From contig DATBTC010000051.1 of assembly GCA_036559465.1 (NCBI GenBank), positions 1 through 24,767 of the forward strand: a stretch of 24,767 nt of DNA, in the 5' to 3' direction. Below, piece by piece: positions 7,914 through 17,034 of the stretch; positions within the stretch are counted from its first letter, which is position 1, and each line of letters begins with the position of its first letter. The notes beneath the pieces were generated by a model. It was not told where the DNA came from and did no database searches. It worked only from the letters and a program-made list of their open reading frames with translations. A program made the position numbers and the translations under genes. This DNA is from JAHFPN01 sp036559465. Lineage in GTDB: Bacteria; Pseudomonadota; Alphaproteobacteria; Rhizobiales; Xanthobacteraceae.

Positions 7914-8365
7914 GCGCGGCAGAGTCGTACTCGCATCTCGCGGGCCGCCTCGTCGCAGGCGGCCATGTCTTGCCGGTGCGCGTCTATTACGAGGACACGG
8001 ATTTTTCCGGCTTCGTCTATCACGCGAGCTATTTGCGCTTCATGGAGCGCGGGCGTTCGGATTTCCTGCGGCTCTTGGGCGTCGAGCAGGGCGCGTTGTT
8101 TGCGGAGGCGGTGGCCGAAGCGGGTGGCGGCTTCGCTTTCGTAGTGCGCTCTATGCAGATCGACTTCCTCAAGCCCGCCCGCATCGACGATATCGTCGAG
8201 GTGCGGACCGAGCATAAGGAGATCGCCGGCGCCTCGATCACGCTGCGGCAAGTCGTAGCGCGAGGGGACGAGGTGCTGGTCGAGGCGGAGGTAAAGGTCG
8301 CCTGCGTCTCCGGCGGCAAGGCCCAGCGCATCCCGGCCGCGTTGCGCAAGGCCATGGGCGCCTAG
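7910..8365 (+). CDS. ybgC: YbgC-family acyl-CoA thioesterase (Tol-Pal associated)
   Basis: The product is a 151-residue hot-dog-fold thioesterase, the first gene of the tol-pal cluster in many proteobacteria. The active-site stretch YYEDTDFSGFVYHASYLRF carries the catalytic aspartate (D31) and the conserved histidine (H38). The N-terminal ~20 residues form an extension relative to E. coli YbgC. The family hydrolyses acyl-CoA or acyl-ACP and is thought to act at the inner membrane in phospholipid metabolism. Its start overlaps the ruvB stop. A 236-bp gap separates it from tolQ, which is wider than in E. coli and suggests that tolQ has its own promoter here. Confidence 0.93.
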   Translation: MSAAESYSHLAGRLVAGGHVLPVRVYYEDTDFSGFVYHASYLRFMERGRSDFLRLLGVEQGALFAEAVAEAGGGFAFVVRSMQIDFLKPARIDDIVEVRTEHKEIAGASITLRQVVARGDEVLVEAEVKVACVSGGKAQRIPAALRKAMGA

Positions 8366-8374
8366 AAAGCGCCC
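8356..8374 (+). terminator. Weak hairpin at the end of ybgC
   Basis: GGGCGC (8356-8361) pairs with GCGCCC (8369-8374) around a 7-nt loop containing the ybgC stop codon. There is no T-tract, so this may be only a pause or an mRNA 3'-end structure. Confidence 0.2.
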
Positions 8375-8382
8375 CAAACCCG

Positions 8383-8398
8383 CTAACCCAACATTAAC
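8383..8398 (+). promoter_or_regulatory. CtrA-box-like site upstream of tolQ
   Basis: The sequence CTAA-N7-TTAAC (CTAA 8383-8386, TTAAC 8394-8398) differs by one base from the alphaproteobacterial CtrA consensus TTAA-N7-TTAAC. It lies about 200 bp before tolQ in the longest intergenic gap of the window. No clear -35/-10 pair could be assigned next to it. Confidence 0.35.
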
Positions 8399-8601
8399 GA
8401 CGGCAGGCGCTGAGTCTGCTGAGGACGGGGTGCCACGCGCCCAAGTTTGGACAGATATTCGGTGTCGTTCAGGCCCAAGAATCCATAGGGGTGCCTGATG
8501 GGTCGGATTTCGCCGCGCCAGCCCTCGCGGGCAAGCCCAAGGCATTTGTTCCAAATACGGCGTTCCGCTCCCTGCAGGATTGGGACAGCCGAGGTTTGAT
8601 C

Positions 8602-9297
8602 ATGAATCCGGAACTAGCCGCCCCCGCCGCCGATCTCTCGCTTTGGGGCTTGTTTTGGTCGGCGCACTTTCTGGTCAAGGCGATCATGATCGGGTTGATG
8701 GTCGCCTCGGTCTGGGTCTGGGCCATCGTCATCGACAAATGGATTCTGCTGGGCCGCATCAAGCGGCAGATGGATCGCTTCGAGGAAGTATTCTGGTCGG
8801 GCCAGAGCCTCGAAGAACTGTATCGCTCCGTGCAGGCGCGCCCGGGCAACCCGATGGCGACTCTGTTCGTCGCCGCCATGCGCGAATGGAAGCGCACCTA
8901 CGAGGGCGGGGCGCGGACGCTCACCGGTCTCTCCGAACGCATCGAGAAGGTGATGGACGTCACCATCGCCCGCGAGGTGGACCGGATGGAGCGTCAGTTG
9001 CTGGTGCTGGCTTCGGTCGGCTCGTCGGGCCCCTTCGTCGGCCTCTTGGGCACGGTCTGGGGAATCATGACCAGCTTCCAGGCGATCGCCGCCTCCAAGA
9101 ACACCAGCCTCGCGGTGGTGGCGCCCGGCATCGCCGAAGCGCTGTTTGCCACCGCGCTCGGCCTGGTCGCCGCTATTCCGGCCACGATTTTCTACAATAA
9201 GTTCGTGATCGACGTGAATCGCCAGGCGCAACGCCTGGAAGGTTTCGCCGACGAATTCTCGGCGATCCTGTCGCGCCAGATCGACGAGAGGACCTGA
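8602..9297 (+). CDS. tolQ: Tol-Pal proton channel subunit TolQ
   Basis: TolQ is the inner-membrane MotA/TolQ/ExbB-family subunit that, with TolR, uses the proton gradient to energise TolA during outer-membrane constriction. The 231-residue protein has three membrane segments at about 22-45, 132-157 (VLASVGSSGPFVGLLGTVWG) and 169-197 (LAVVAPGIAEALFATALGLV), with the large cytoplasmic loop between the first two. ATG 8602 was chosen because MNPELAAP is followed directly by the first helix and GAGG lies 7 bp upstream; an in-frame GTG at 8491 would add 37 unconserved residues. It is followed by tolR after 3 bp. Confidence 0.95.
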   Translation: MNPELAAPAADLSLWGLFWSAHFLVKAIMIGLMVASVWVWAIVIDKWILLGRIKRQMDRFEEVFWSGQSLEELYRSVQARPGNPMATLFVAAMREWKRTYEGGARTLTGLSERIEKVMDVTIAREVDRMERQLLVLASVGSSGPFVGLLGTVWGIMTSFQAIAASKNTSLAVVAPGIAEALFATALGLVAAIPATIFYNKFVIDVNRQAQRLEGFADEFSAILSRQIDERT

Positions 9298-9300
9298 GCC

Positions 9301-9750
9301 ATGGCTGCCTCGACCTCGATGGGAAGCGGATGGGTGAGCCGGCGCTCGCGCCGCCGCCGCGCCACCGTGATGGCCGATATCAACGTGACGCCGATGGTGG
9401 ACGTCATGCTGGTGTTGCTGATCGTCTTCATGGTCGCTGCGCCCTTGCTCACCGTCGGTGTGCCAATCGACCTGCCGCAGACGCAAGCCAAGAGCATGGA
9501 GCAGGACAAGGAACCGCTCACCCTTTCGGTCAATGACAAAGGCAAGGTTTTTTTGCAGAATACCGAGATCGCACTCGAAGAGATCGTGCCGAAGCTGAAG
9601 GCCATCGCCAAGAACGGCGCCGAGGAGCGCATCTATGTGCGCGGCGACCGCAAGGTGGATTACGGCACGGTGATGCGCGTCATGGGCCGGCTCTCGGCCG
9701 CCGGCTATCGCCGCGTCGCGCTGGTGACCGAATTCGAACAGGGGAACTGA
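9301..9750 (+). CDS. tolR: Tol-Pal proton channel subunit TolR
   Basis: TolR is the ExbD-family partner of TolQ. The 149-residue protein has an arginine-rich cytoplasmic N-terminus, one membrane helix (about 32-52), and a periplasmic domain that binds peptidoglycan. The proton-carrying aspartate is present as D34 in INVTPMVDVMLVLLIVFMV. The segment EERIYVRGDRKVDYG...MGRLSAAGYRRVALVTE is typical of the C-terminal domain. The SD is probably GAGAGG inside the end of tolQ. It is 4 bp upstream of tolA. Confidence 0.95.
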   Translation: MAASTSMGSGWVSRRSRRRRATVMADINVTPMVDVMLVLLIVFMVAAPLLTVGVPIDLPQTQAKSMEQDKEPLTLSVNDKGKVFLQNTEIALEEIVPKLKAIAKNGAEERIYVRGDRKVDYGTVMRVMGRLSAAGYRRVALVTEFEQGN

Positions 9751-9754
9751 GCGC

Positions 9755-10642
9755 TTGCGTCCAGGGATCGCCATATCGGGTGTTACGCACACGGTCGTGC
9801 TCGGCTGGGGGCTCGTCCTGTTTGCCGTGACGCCCGTCGAAGCGCCGAAGACCGAGGCGATGCCGGTCGATCTCGTCCCGATCAGCGAGCTGACCGAGTT
9901 GAAGGCCGGCACACTGAAGAAGACCGCCGTCGAAGAGCCGAAGAAGCAAGTCGCAGAAAAGGTGGCCGAGCCCAAGCCGACGCCGCCGATCGAGGCCAAG
10001 CCCGCCGACAAGCCCGAGGTCAAACCGACGGCCGCCGCGCCGCCGCCTCCGCCCCCGCCGCCGACCGACGCGCTCGAGAAGCTCATCGACAAGATGGTGA
10101 CGCCGGAGCTCGCGCCTGCGCAGGTGCGCGTGCCTGAGCCGCCGAAACGTCCGCCGATCCCGAAGCAGCAGCCGAAGCCGCCGGAGGCGACCGCCGACGC
10201 GCGCACACCACAGCGCACCTTCGACCCCAACCGCATCGCGGCATTGCTCGACAAGCGCGATCCGACCCGCAAGCAGCAGGCCGCGCCTGAAGTATCGCCG
10301 CAGGCTACGCTCGGCGCGCCCACCGGCATCGGCCAGCGCCTGACGCAAAGCGAGATCGACGCACTGCGCGCGCAAATTCAAGCCTGTTGGAATCCGCCGA
10401 CCGGCGCTGAGGAAGCCGAGAAGCTGATCGTGCGCCTGCGCATCCAGTTCAAGCAGGACGGCACGCTTTCGCGCGAGCCGGAGCTGATGAATCGGACGAC
10501 CGGCACCTATTTCCAGATCGCGACTGAGAGCGCTATGCGCGCGGTGCGCCGCTGCCAGCCCTATACGCTGCCCGCCCACAAGTACGACGTCTGGAAGGAC
10601 GTCGAAGTCACCTTCGATCCGCGCGATATGTTCGGCGGATGA
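9755..10642 (+). CDS. tolA: TolA-like protein, proline-rich
   Basis: TolA spans the periplasm from TolQR to Pal/TolB. The 295-residue product has a short N-terminus, one membrane helix (about 6-25), a Pro/Lys/Ala-rich periplasmic region (about 30-185) with eight consecutive prolines at 96-103, and a folded C-terminal domain (about 195-295). Two cysteines, C211 and C267, fit the disulfide known in TolA domain III. The middle region is shorter and more proline-rich than the Ala/Lys helix of E. coli TolA (421 residues). The start is a TTG four bases after tolR. Its stop overlaps the tolB start (ATGA). Confidence 0.9.
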   Translation: MRPGIAISGVTHTVVLGWGLVLFAVTPVEAPKTEAMPVDLVPISELTELKAGTLKKTAVEEPKKQVAEKVAEPKPTPPIEAKPADKPEVKPTAAAPPPPPPPPTDALEKLIDKMVTPELAPAQVRVPEPPKRPPIPKQQPKPPEATADARTPQRTFDPNRIAALLDKRDPTRKQQAAPEVSPQATLGAPTGIGQRLTQSEIDALRAQIQACWNPPTGAEEAEKLIVRLRIQFKQDGTLSREPELMNRTTGTYFQIATESAMRAVRRCQPYTLPAHKYDVWKDVEVTFDPRDMFGG

Positions 10643-12036
10643 ACAGAAATGTTGTCGAGCCACGCATGAAGCAAGAACTTTTCACTTCACCGCTCCCCAC
10701 CATCCGTCTTTCCCGCCGCCAAGTCCTCGCGACCGGCGCAGCCGCATCGACGCTCGTAGCGCTGGGCGCACGTCCGGCGCACGCGGTACTGAAGCTCGAC
10801 ATCACCCAGGGCACGATCCAGCCCTTGCCGGTCGCAATCGTCGATTTCCTCGGTGGCGCCGGCGGCGGTCCCGCCGACGCGGAGTCGGGGCGCAATCTTG
10901 CAGGCGTAATCACCAACAACCTGCGCCGCTGCGGCCTGTTTGCGCCGATCGAGCCTGCGGCGTTCATCGAGAAAATCCAGAATATCGACGTGGCTCCGCG
11001 CTTCCAGGATTGGCGCGTGATCAATGCGCAAGGCCTCGTGATCGGCCGCGTCACGCGCCAGCCCGACGGCCGTCTCAAGGTGGAATTCCGGCTGTGGGAT
11101 GTGTTTGCCGGCCAGCAGCTCGCCGGCTCCCAGTTCTTCACCCAGCCCGACAACTGGCGCCGCATCGCCCACATCATCTCCGACGCAATCTATGAGCGGC
11201 TCACCGGCGAGAAGGGCTATTTCGACACCCGCGTGGTGTTCGTCGACGAGACCGGGCCCAAGGAGCGCCGCATCAAGCGCCTCGCGATCATGGATCAGGA
11301 CGGCGCCAATGTGCGCCACCTCACGCGCGGCGAGGAGCTGGTGCTCACCCCGCGCTTCAGTCCGAACAGCAAGGAAATCACCTACATGTCCTATGGCCGC
11401 GGCGAGCCGCGCGTCGTGCTGTTGAACATCGAGACCGGCCAGCGCGAAGTCGTCGTCGATCTGCCGGGCATGAGCTTTTCGCCGCGCTTCGCGCCCGACG
11501 GTCAGCGCGTGGCCATGAGCCTGCAGCAGGGCTCCAACTCCAATATTTTCGTCATGGATCTGCGCTCGAAGCGCACGACCCGGCTGACCGACACCGCGGC
11601 CATCGACACCGCGCCCTGCTACTCGCCCGATGGACGGCAGATTTGTTTCGAATCCGACCGCGGCGGCTCTCAGCAGATCTATGTCATGGGCGCCGACGGC
11701 GGGGGTGCGCGACGAATCTCGTTCGGCCAGGGCTCCTATTCGACGCCGGTCTGGTCGCCGCGCGGCGACGTCATCGCCTTCACCAAGCGCGGCGCCGGTT
11801 CCTTCTCGATCGGCGTCATGCGGATCGACGGATCGGGCGAGCGAATTCTGACCGAAGGCTTCCACAACGAGGGACCGACCTGGGCGCCGAACGGCCGTGT
11901 GCTCATGTTCTTCCGCGACCCCGGCGGCAACGCCGGGCCGCAGCTCTTCACCGTGGACCTCACCGGCTACAACGAGCAGCGCGTGCCGACGCCGGGCTTC
12001 GCATCGGACCCGGCCTGGTCTCCGCTGTTGTCCTGA
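10639..12036 (+). CDS. tolB: Tol-Pal beta-propeller protein TolB
   Basis: TolB is the periplasmic beta-propeller that binds Pal and TolA. The 465-residue precursor has an N-terminal domain beginning LDITQGTIQPLPVAIVDF and a C-terminal propeller built from repeats such as LTPRFSPNSKEITYMSYGRG, FSPRFAPDGQRVAMS, APCYSPDGRQICFESDRGG, PVWSPRGDVIAFTKRG and GPTWAPNGRVLMFFR (about 225-460). The signal peptide is unusual: a ~24-residue n-region leads to SRRQVL (25-30) and a weakly hydrophobic stretch ending AHA (about residue 49). This resembles a twin-arginine (Tat) signal rather than a plain Sec signal. ATG 10639 overlaps the tolA stop; an in-frame ATG at 10666 is an alternative. Confidence 0.95.
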   Translation: MNRNVVEPRMKQELFTSPLPTIRLSRRQVLATGAAASTLVALGARPAHAVLKLDITQGTIQPLPVAIVDFLGGAGGGPADAESGRNLAGVITNNLRRCGLFAPIEPAAFIEKIQNIDVAPRFQDWRVINAQGLVIGRVTRQPDGRLKVEFRLWDVFAGQQLAGSQFFTQPDNWRRIAHIISDAIYERLTGEKGYFDTRVVFVDETGPKERRIKRLAIMDQDGANVRHLTRGEELVLTPRFSPNSKEITYMSYGRGEPRVVLLNIETGQREVVVDLPGMSFSPRFAPDGQRVAMSLQQGSNSNIFVMDLRSKRTTRLTDTAAIDTAPCYSPDGRQICFESDRGGSQQIYVMGADGGGARRISFGQGSYSTPVWSPRGDVIAFTKRGAGSFSIGVMRIDGSGERILTEGFHNEGPTWAPNGRVLMFFRDPGGNAGPQLFTVDLTGYNEQRVPTPGFASDPAWSPLLS

Positions 12037-12098
12037 GCGCTGCCCCGAAACCGTCCGATTTGCGGCGTCTTCTGGCGCCGATCGATTCACCCTCCGCT

Positions 12099-12209
12099 AA
12101 CCACGTCGGCTGGTTCCCGGTGGGCACTTTGAAAAAGCCGAGCATTTGCGCGGTTTCGCCTACACTTCGTCAAGGTTGACGGAATATTCGCTTAACCATC
12201 GCGCGGTTA
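12099..12209 (+). promoter_or_regulatory. Two AACC-N7-GGTT type inverted repeats upstream of pal
   Basis: AACCA (12099-12103) and TGGTT (12111-12115) form one inverted repeat, and TAACC (12193-12197) with GGTTA (12205-12209) another. Both have exactly 7 bp between arms, and they lie 94 bp apart in the 215-bp gap between tolB and pal. The shared spacing suggests a dimer-binding operator, or two small mRNA hairpins. A TTGACG at 12176-12181 has no good -10 at normal distance. A further small stem CGGGC/GCCCG lies at 12213-12225. Confidence 0.3.
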
Positions 12210-12251
12210 GATCGGGCGAAGCCCGCTTTGGGGACCAAGGGAATTACCGAC

Positions 12252-12749
12252 ATGATGCGCTCCATCTCAATTTCTCGCGGCATTCGTATCGCGGCCGTGC
12301 TCGCGGTCGCGATCTTCGCCGCCGCCTGCTCGAACAATCCGGCTGTCGACCCGACAAATCCGCTGGCCACCGCCGCCACGCCCGGCAGCGCGCAGGACTT
12401 CATCGTCAATGTCGGCGACCGCGTCTTCTTCGAGGTCGACTCGACCGAGCTGACGGCGCAGTCGCGCGACACGCTGGAGAAGCAGGCACAGTGGCTGCAG
12501 CGCTATAACCGCTATTCCTTCACCGTCGAAGGCCACGCCGACGAGCGCGGCACGCGCGAATACAACATCGCGCTCGGCGCCCGCCGCGCCCAGGCGGTGC
12601 GCGAGTATCTCGTCGCCCGCGGCATCGATGGCGCGCGCATGCGCACGATCTCCTACGGCAAGGAACGGCCGGTCGCGGTCTGCAACGACATTTCCTGCTG
12701 GTCGCAGAACCGCCGCTCGGTCACCGTGCTGAACCAGGCCGGCGCTTAA
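12252..12749 (+). CDS. pal: Peptidoglycan-associated lipoprotein Pal
   Basis: Pal is an outer-membrane lipoprotein anchoring the outer membrane to peptidoglycan. The 165-residue precursor has a lipoprotein signal with the acylated cysteine at C26 (FAAAC followed by SNN). An OmpA-like domain covers about 55-160, with VEGHADERGTREYNIALGARRA. D97 and R112, spaced as in the diaminopimelate-binding pair of the OmpA family, are both present. C144 and C149 could form a disulfide. The second of two adjacent ATGs (12255) is equally possible. It is separated from tolB by 215 bp, implying its own promoter, and is followed by a strong terminator. Confidence 0.95.
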   Translation: MMRSISISRGIRIAAVLAVAIFAAACSNNPAVDPTNPLATAATPGSAQDFIVNVGDRVFFEVDSTELTAQSRDTLEKQAQWLQRYNRYSFTVEGHADERGTREYNIALGARRAQAVREYLVARGIDGARMRTISYGKERPVAVCNDISCWSQNRRSVTVLNQAGA

Positions 12750-12777
12750 GAAGCCGGTGAGGGCACTTCTCCACATG

Positions 12778-12807
12778 CCGGCGCCCGTTTGGGCGCCGGT
12801 TTCGTTT
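12778..12807 (+). terminator. Rho-independent terminator after pal
   Basis: A 9-bp GC stem, CCGGCGCCC (12778-12786) with GGGCGCCGG (12791-12799) and loop GTTT, is followed by TTTCGTTT. It closes the tol-pal transcript 28 bp after the pal stop, so cpoB likely uses a separate promoter or read-through. Confidence 0.85.
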
Positions 12808-12885
12808 CCCGGCCCCATTTTGGGCGTACTCACGGGCCTATCTGGCGCCAAGCCGCCCGACGGTTTATTCCCTCGATCGATTGCC

Positions 12886-13929
12886 ATGCGCTCAGCCGCC
12901 TGCATCTGCCTGACGATCCTCGCTATCGGTGTCGCGGCATCGCCCGCCGCAGCGCAGGAGCGCGACCCCAACCTGTTCGCCCAGCTCTTCCCGCGACGCG
13001 AGCAGGCGCCGCTGCCGCCGGGACAAATTCCGGGTCAAGCGCCCGGTACGGTAGCCGAGCCATCCGATCTCGTCGTGCGCATCGATCGCCTCGAAGCGAC
13101 GATCCGCCAGCTCACAGGCATGATCGAGCAACTTCAGTTTCGCAATCAGCAGATGGAACAACAGCTCCGTCGCATGCAGGAGGACGTCGAGTTCCGCCTG
13201 TCGGGAGCGCCGCCGGGTGCGCGCCCGGCCGCCCGGACGCCCGCCGGACCCGCGGCGGCTCCGCCTGCGGCCGCGCCGGCTCCGGCGACGCCCGGGCGCC
13301 GCAGCGACGTATTCGATCCGACTCAATCGCCCAATGCCCCCGGCGCGCCGCGTACGCTTGGCACGATGCCGGCCGGCCCGAACGTGATCGCCGGCACAGC
13401 GCCGGACGTGGCGCCGGCGACCGCGCGCACGCCCGGTGCGCCGCTCGATCTCGCCCCGGGCGCTGCGCCGATCGACACACCACGCGGCCCAGGCCCGACT
13501 CAGCGGTTGCCCGCACCGGGCACGCAAGCAACGCTGCCGCCTTCCGACAGCGCCAAGGACGCCTACGACCTCGCCTATGGCTATATGTTGCGGCGCGACT
13601 TCGAGCTCGCCACCGAATCGTTCAAGAAGTTCCTCAGCGATTTCCCGAACGACCGCATGGCGCCGGAGGCCTTCTACTGGCTCGGCGAAAGCATGTACCA
13701 GCGCAAGCAATACCGCGACTCGGCAGAGAGCTTCCTGAAGATTTCCACCGATTATCCGAACGCGCCGCGGGCGGCAGAAGCGCTCCTGCGGCTCGGTCAG
13801 TCGCTGGCCGCGCTCGATGAGCGCGAGACCGCCTGCGCTGCTTTCGGCGAGATCGGCCGCAAATATCCGCGCGCTTCCGCCACGGTGAAGCAGGCCGTCG
13901 TTCAGGAACAACGGCGTGCCAAGTGTTGA
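12886..13929 (+). CDS. cpoB: Tol-Pal coordinator CpoB (YbgF)
   Basis: CpoB is a periplasmic protein that links Tol-Pal constriction with peptidoglycan synthesis. The 347-residue precursor has a Sec signal peptide (MRSAACICLTILAIG..., probable cut after AAA at 23). A coiled coil for trimerisation spans about 62-105 (IDRLEATIRQLTGMIEQLQFRN...), a long Ala/Pro-rich linker about 108-222, and three TPR units about 225-340 (AYGYMLRRDFELATESFKKFL, AFYWLGESMYQRKQYRDSAES, ALLRLGQSLAALDE). The linker is longer than in E. coli. ATG 12886 fits the signal peptide; an in-frame start at 12757 would place the terminator stem inside the gene. Its end overlaps the tilS start by 14 bp. Confidence 0.92.
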   Translation: MRSAACICLTILAIGVAASPAAAQERDPNLFAQLFPRREQAPLPPGQIPGQAPGTVAEPSDLVVRIDRLEATIRQLTGMIEQLQFRNQQMEQQLRRMQEDVEFRLSGAPPGARPAARTPAGPAAAPPAAAPAPATPGRRSDVFDPTQSPNAPGAPRTLGTMPAGPNVIAGTAPDVAPATARTPGAPLDLAPGAAPIDTPRGPGPTQRLPAPGTQATLPPSDSAKDAYDLAYGYMLRRDFELATESFKKFLSDFPNDRMAPEAFYWLGESMYQRKQYRDSAESFLKISTDYPNAPRAAEALLRLGQSLAALDERETACAAFGEIGRKYPRASATVKQAVVQEQRRAKC

Positions 13930-14947
13930 ACACGTCGCCGCAATCGGCGACGGCGAGCTTGCTACGCTTTTTTCCGATTTCGAGAATTTCCGCCGCGTGA
14001 TCCTCGCCGTTTCCGGCGGTCCGGATTCGACGGGACTCATGCTGCTCGCCAAGCGCTGGCGCGAGAAGCGCCCGCGCGGCCCCGAACTCGTCGCCGCCAC
14101 CATCGATCATCGGCTGCGAAGCGAATCCAAAGCCGAAGCCGCGGCGGTCGCCAAGCTCGCGAAGAAGCTCGGCTTGCGTCATCGCGCGCTGGTCTGGTCC
14201 GGGAAAAAGCCGAAGACCGGTCTTCAACAGGCGGCGCGCGAGGCGCGCTATCGTCTGCTCGTTGGGCTTGCGCAGAAGCTCAAGGCCGATGCGATCGCGA
14301 CCGCGCATACACTCGACGACCAGGCCGAGACCGTTCTGATGCGCCTCGCGCGCGGCTCGGGTCTTTCAGGCCTTGCCGGCATCCGCCGCCGCAGCGAGCG
14401 CGAAGGCATCGCGCTTGCGCGCCCTTTCCTCGAGCTTCCGAAGACGCGTCTGCTCGCAACTCTGAAAAAAGCAGGCATCGCCTTCGCCGAGGACCCGACC
14501 AATCGCGATCCGCGCTTCGCGCGCCCGCGGCTGCGCAAGATCGCGAGCGTACTCGCGGAGGAGGGGCTCGACGCAGCCCGGCTTTCTGGTCTCGCCAAGC
14601 GCTTCGCGCGCGCCGACACTGCCCTCGCTGCCACCGTCGATGCCGCCGAAGCGCATGTACTGCTCTCCGGGTCCGCCGATGGGCGCACCACAGACTTCAA
14701 CGCCGCCGCACTTTTCACTTTCCCGTCAGAGATCACGATCCGGCTACTCGGCCGCGCCATCGATCGCATCGGCGACGAGGGACCGGTCGAGCTCGGCAAG
14801 CTCGAATCGCTTTATGACGCCCTTGGCGATAGCTACGCCGCCGGCCGGAGGCTCAAACGCACGCTTGCGGGTGCGGCGATCACGCTCATGGGTCCACGGC
14901 TTTCCGTGTCGCGAGCGCCCGCACGGCGCTCCCGGAGGTCCCGGTAA
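13916..14947 (+). CDS. tilS: tRNA(Ile)-lysidine synthase TilS
   Basis: TilS attaches lysine to C34 of tRNA-Ile(CAU), changing both decoding and charging; it is essential in most bacteria. The PP-loop motif SGGPDS is at residues 33-38 (ILAVSGGPDSTGLMLLAKRW), followed by the conserved IDHRLRSES (about 62-70), LQQAAREARYRLL (about 103-115) and ATAHTLDDQAETVLMRLARGSGLSGLAG. The product is 343 residues, shorter than E. coli TilS (432), and ends soon after the central domain, in a basic RRSRRSR tail, so the C-terminal domain seems reduced. The start is GTG 13916 inside the end of cpoB. The tilS-ftsH order is widely conserved. Confidence 0.93.
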   Translation: MPSVEHVAAIGDGELATLFSDFENFRRVILAVSGGPDSTGLMLLAKRWREKRPRGPELVAATIDHRLRSESKAEAAAVAKLAKKLGLRHRALVWSGKKPKTGLQQAAREARYRLLVGLAQKLKADAIATAHTLDDQAETVLMRLARGSGLSGLAGIRRRSEREGIALARPFLELPKTRLLATLKKAGIAFAEDPTNRDPRFARPRLRKIASVLAEEGLDAARLSGLAKRFARADTALAATVDAAEAHVLLSGSADGRTTDFNAAALFTFPSEITIRLLGRAIDRIGDEGPVELGKLESLYDALGDSYAAGRRLKRTLAGAAITLMGPRLSVSRAPARRSRRSR

Positions 14948-14980
14948 GCCCTTCCGGACGCGACGGAAATCGGCTCTAGG

Positions 14981-14996
14981 CAAGGGCCTTCCCTTG
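14981..14996 (+). terminator. Weak hairpin after tilS
   Basis: CAAGGG (14981-14986) pairs with CCCTTG (14991-14996) around CCTT and is followed only by TTAA. It overlaps the candidate ftsH -35 box, so it may be incidental. Confidence 0.2.
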
Positions 14997-15022
14997 TTAA
15001 CGCCACCCGTGCGCCCTATTTT
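14994..15022 (+). promoter_or_regulatory. ftsH: Candidate sigma70-type promoter for ftsH
   Basis: TTGTTA (14994-14999) and TATTTT (15017-15022) are separated by exactly 17 bp, about 83 bp upstream of the ftsH ATG. Each box matches four of six consensus bases. No heat-shock sigma32-type site was recognised. Confidence 0.4.
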
Positions 15023-15104
15023 AACGTTATCCGGCTAACCGGTGGCGCTTCCGCCCCGGGGAAACGATCCCGGACGGGCATCCGCCCGCCGCGAAAGGTC
15101 AGTG

Positions 15105-17021
<1,917 letters not shown>

Positions 17022-17034
17022 CCTTTCGCTACGG

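Noticed and set aside
8491..8601. N-terminal extension of TolQ from an in-frame GTG
   Set aside because: The added 37 residues resemble no TolQ N-terminus, and a Shine-Dalgarno lies directly before ATG 8602.
8614..10329. 571-codon open frame on the minus strand
   Set aside because: It is antisense to tolQ, tolR and part of tolA, all of which have strong family motifs. Its sequence is a low-complexity Gly/Arg/Asp-rich product of high-GC codon bias.
17022..17034. Bidirectional terminator between ftsH and the FecR-domain gene
   Set aside because: The 13-bp gap between the convergent stops holds no inverted repeat.
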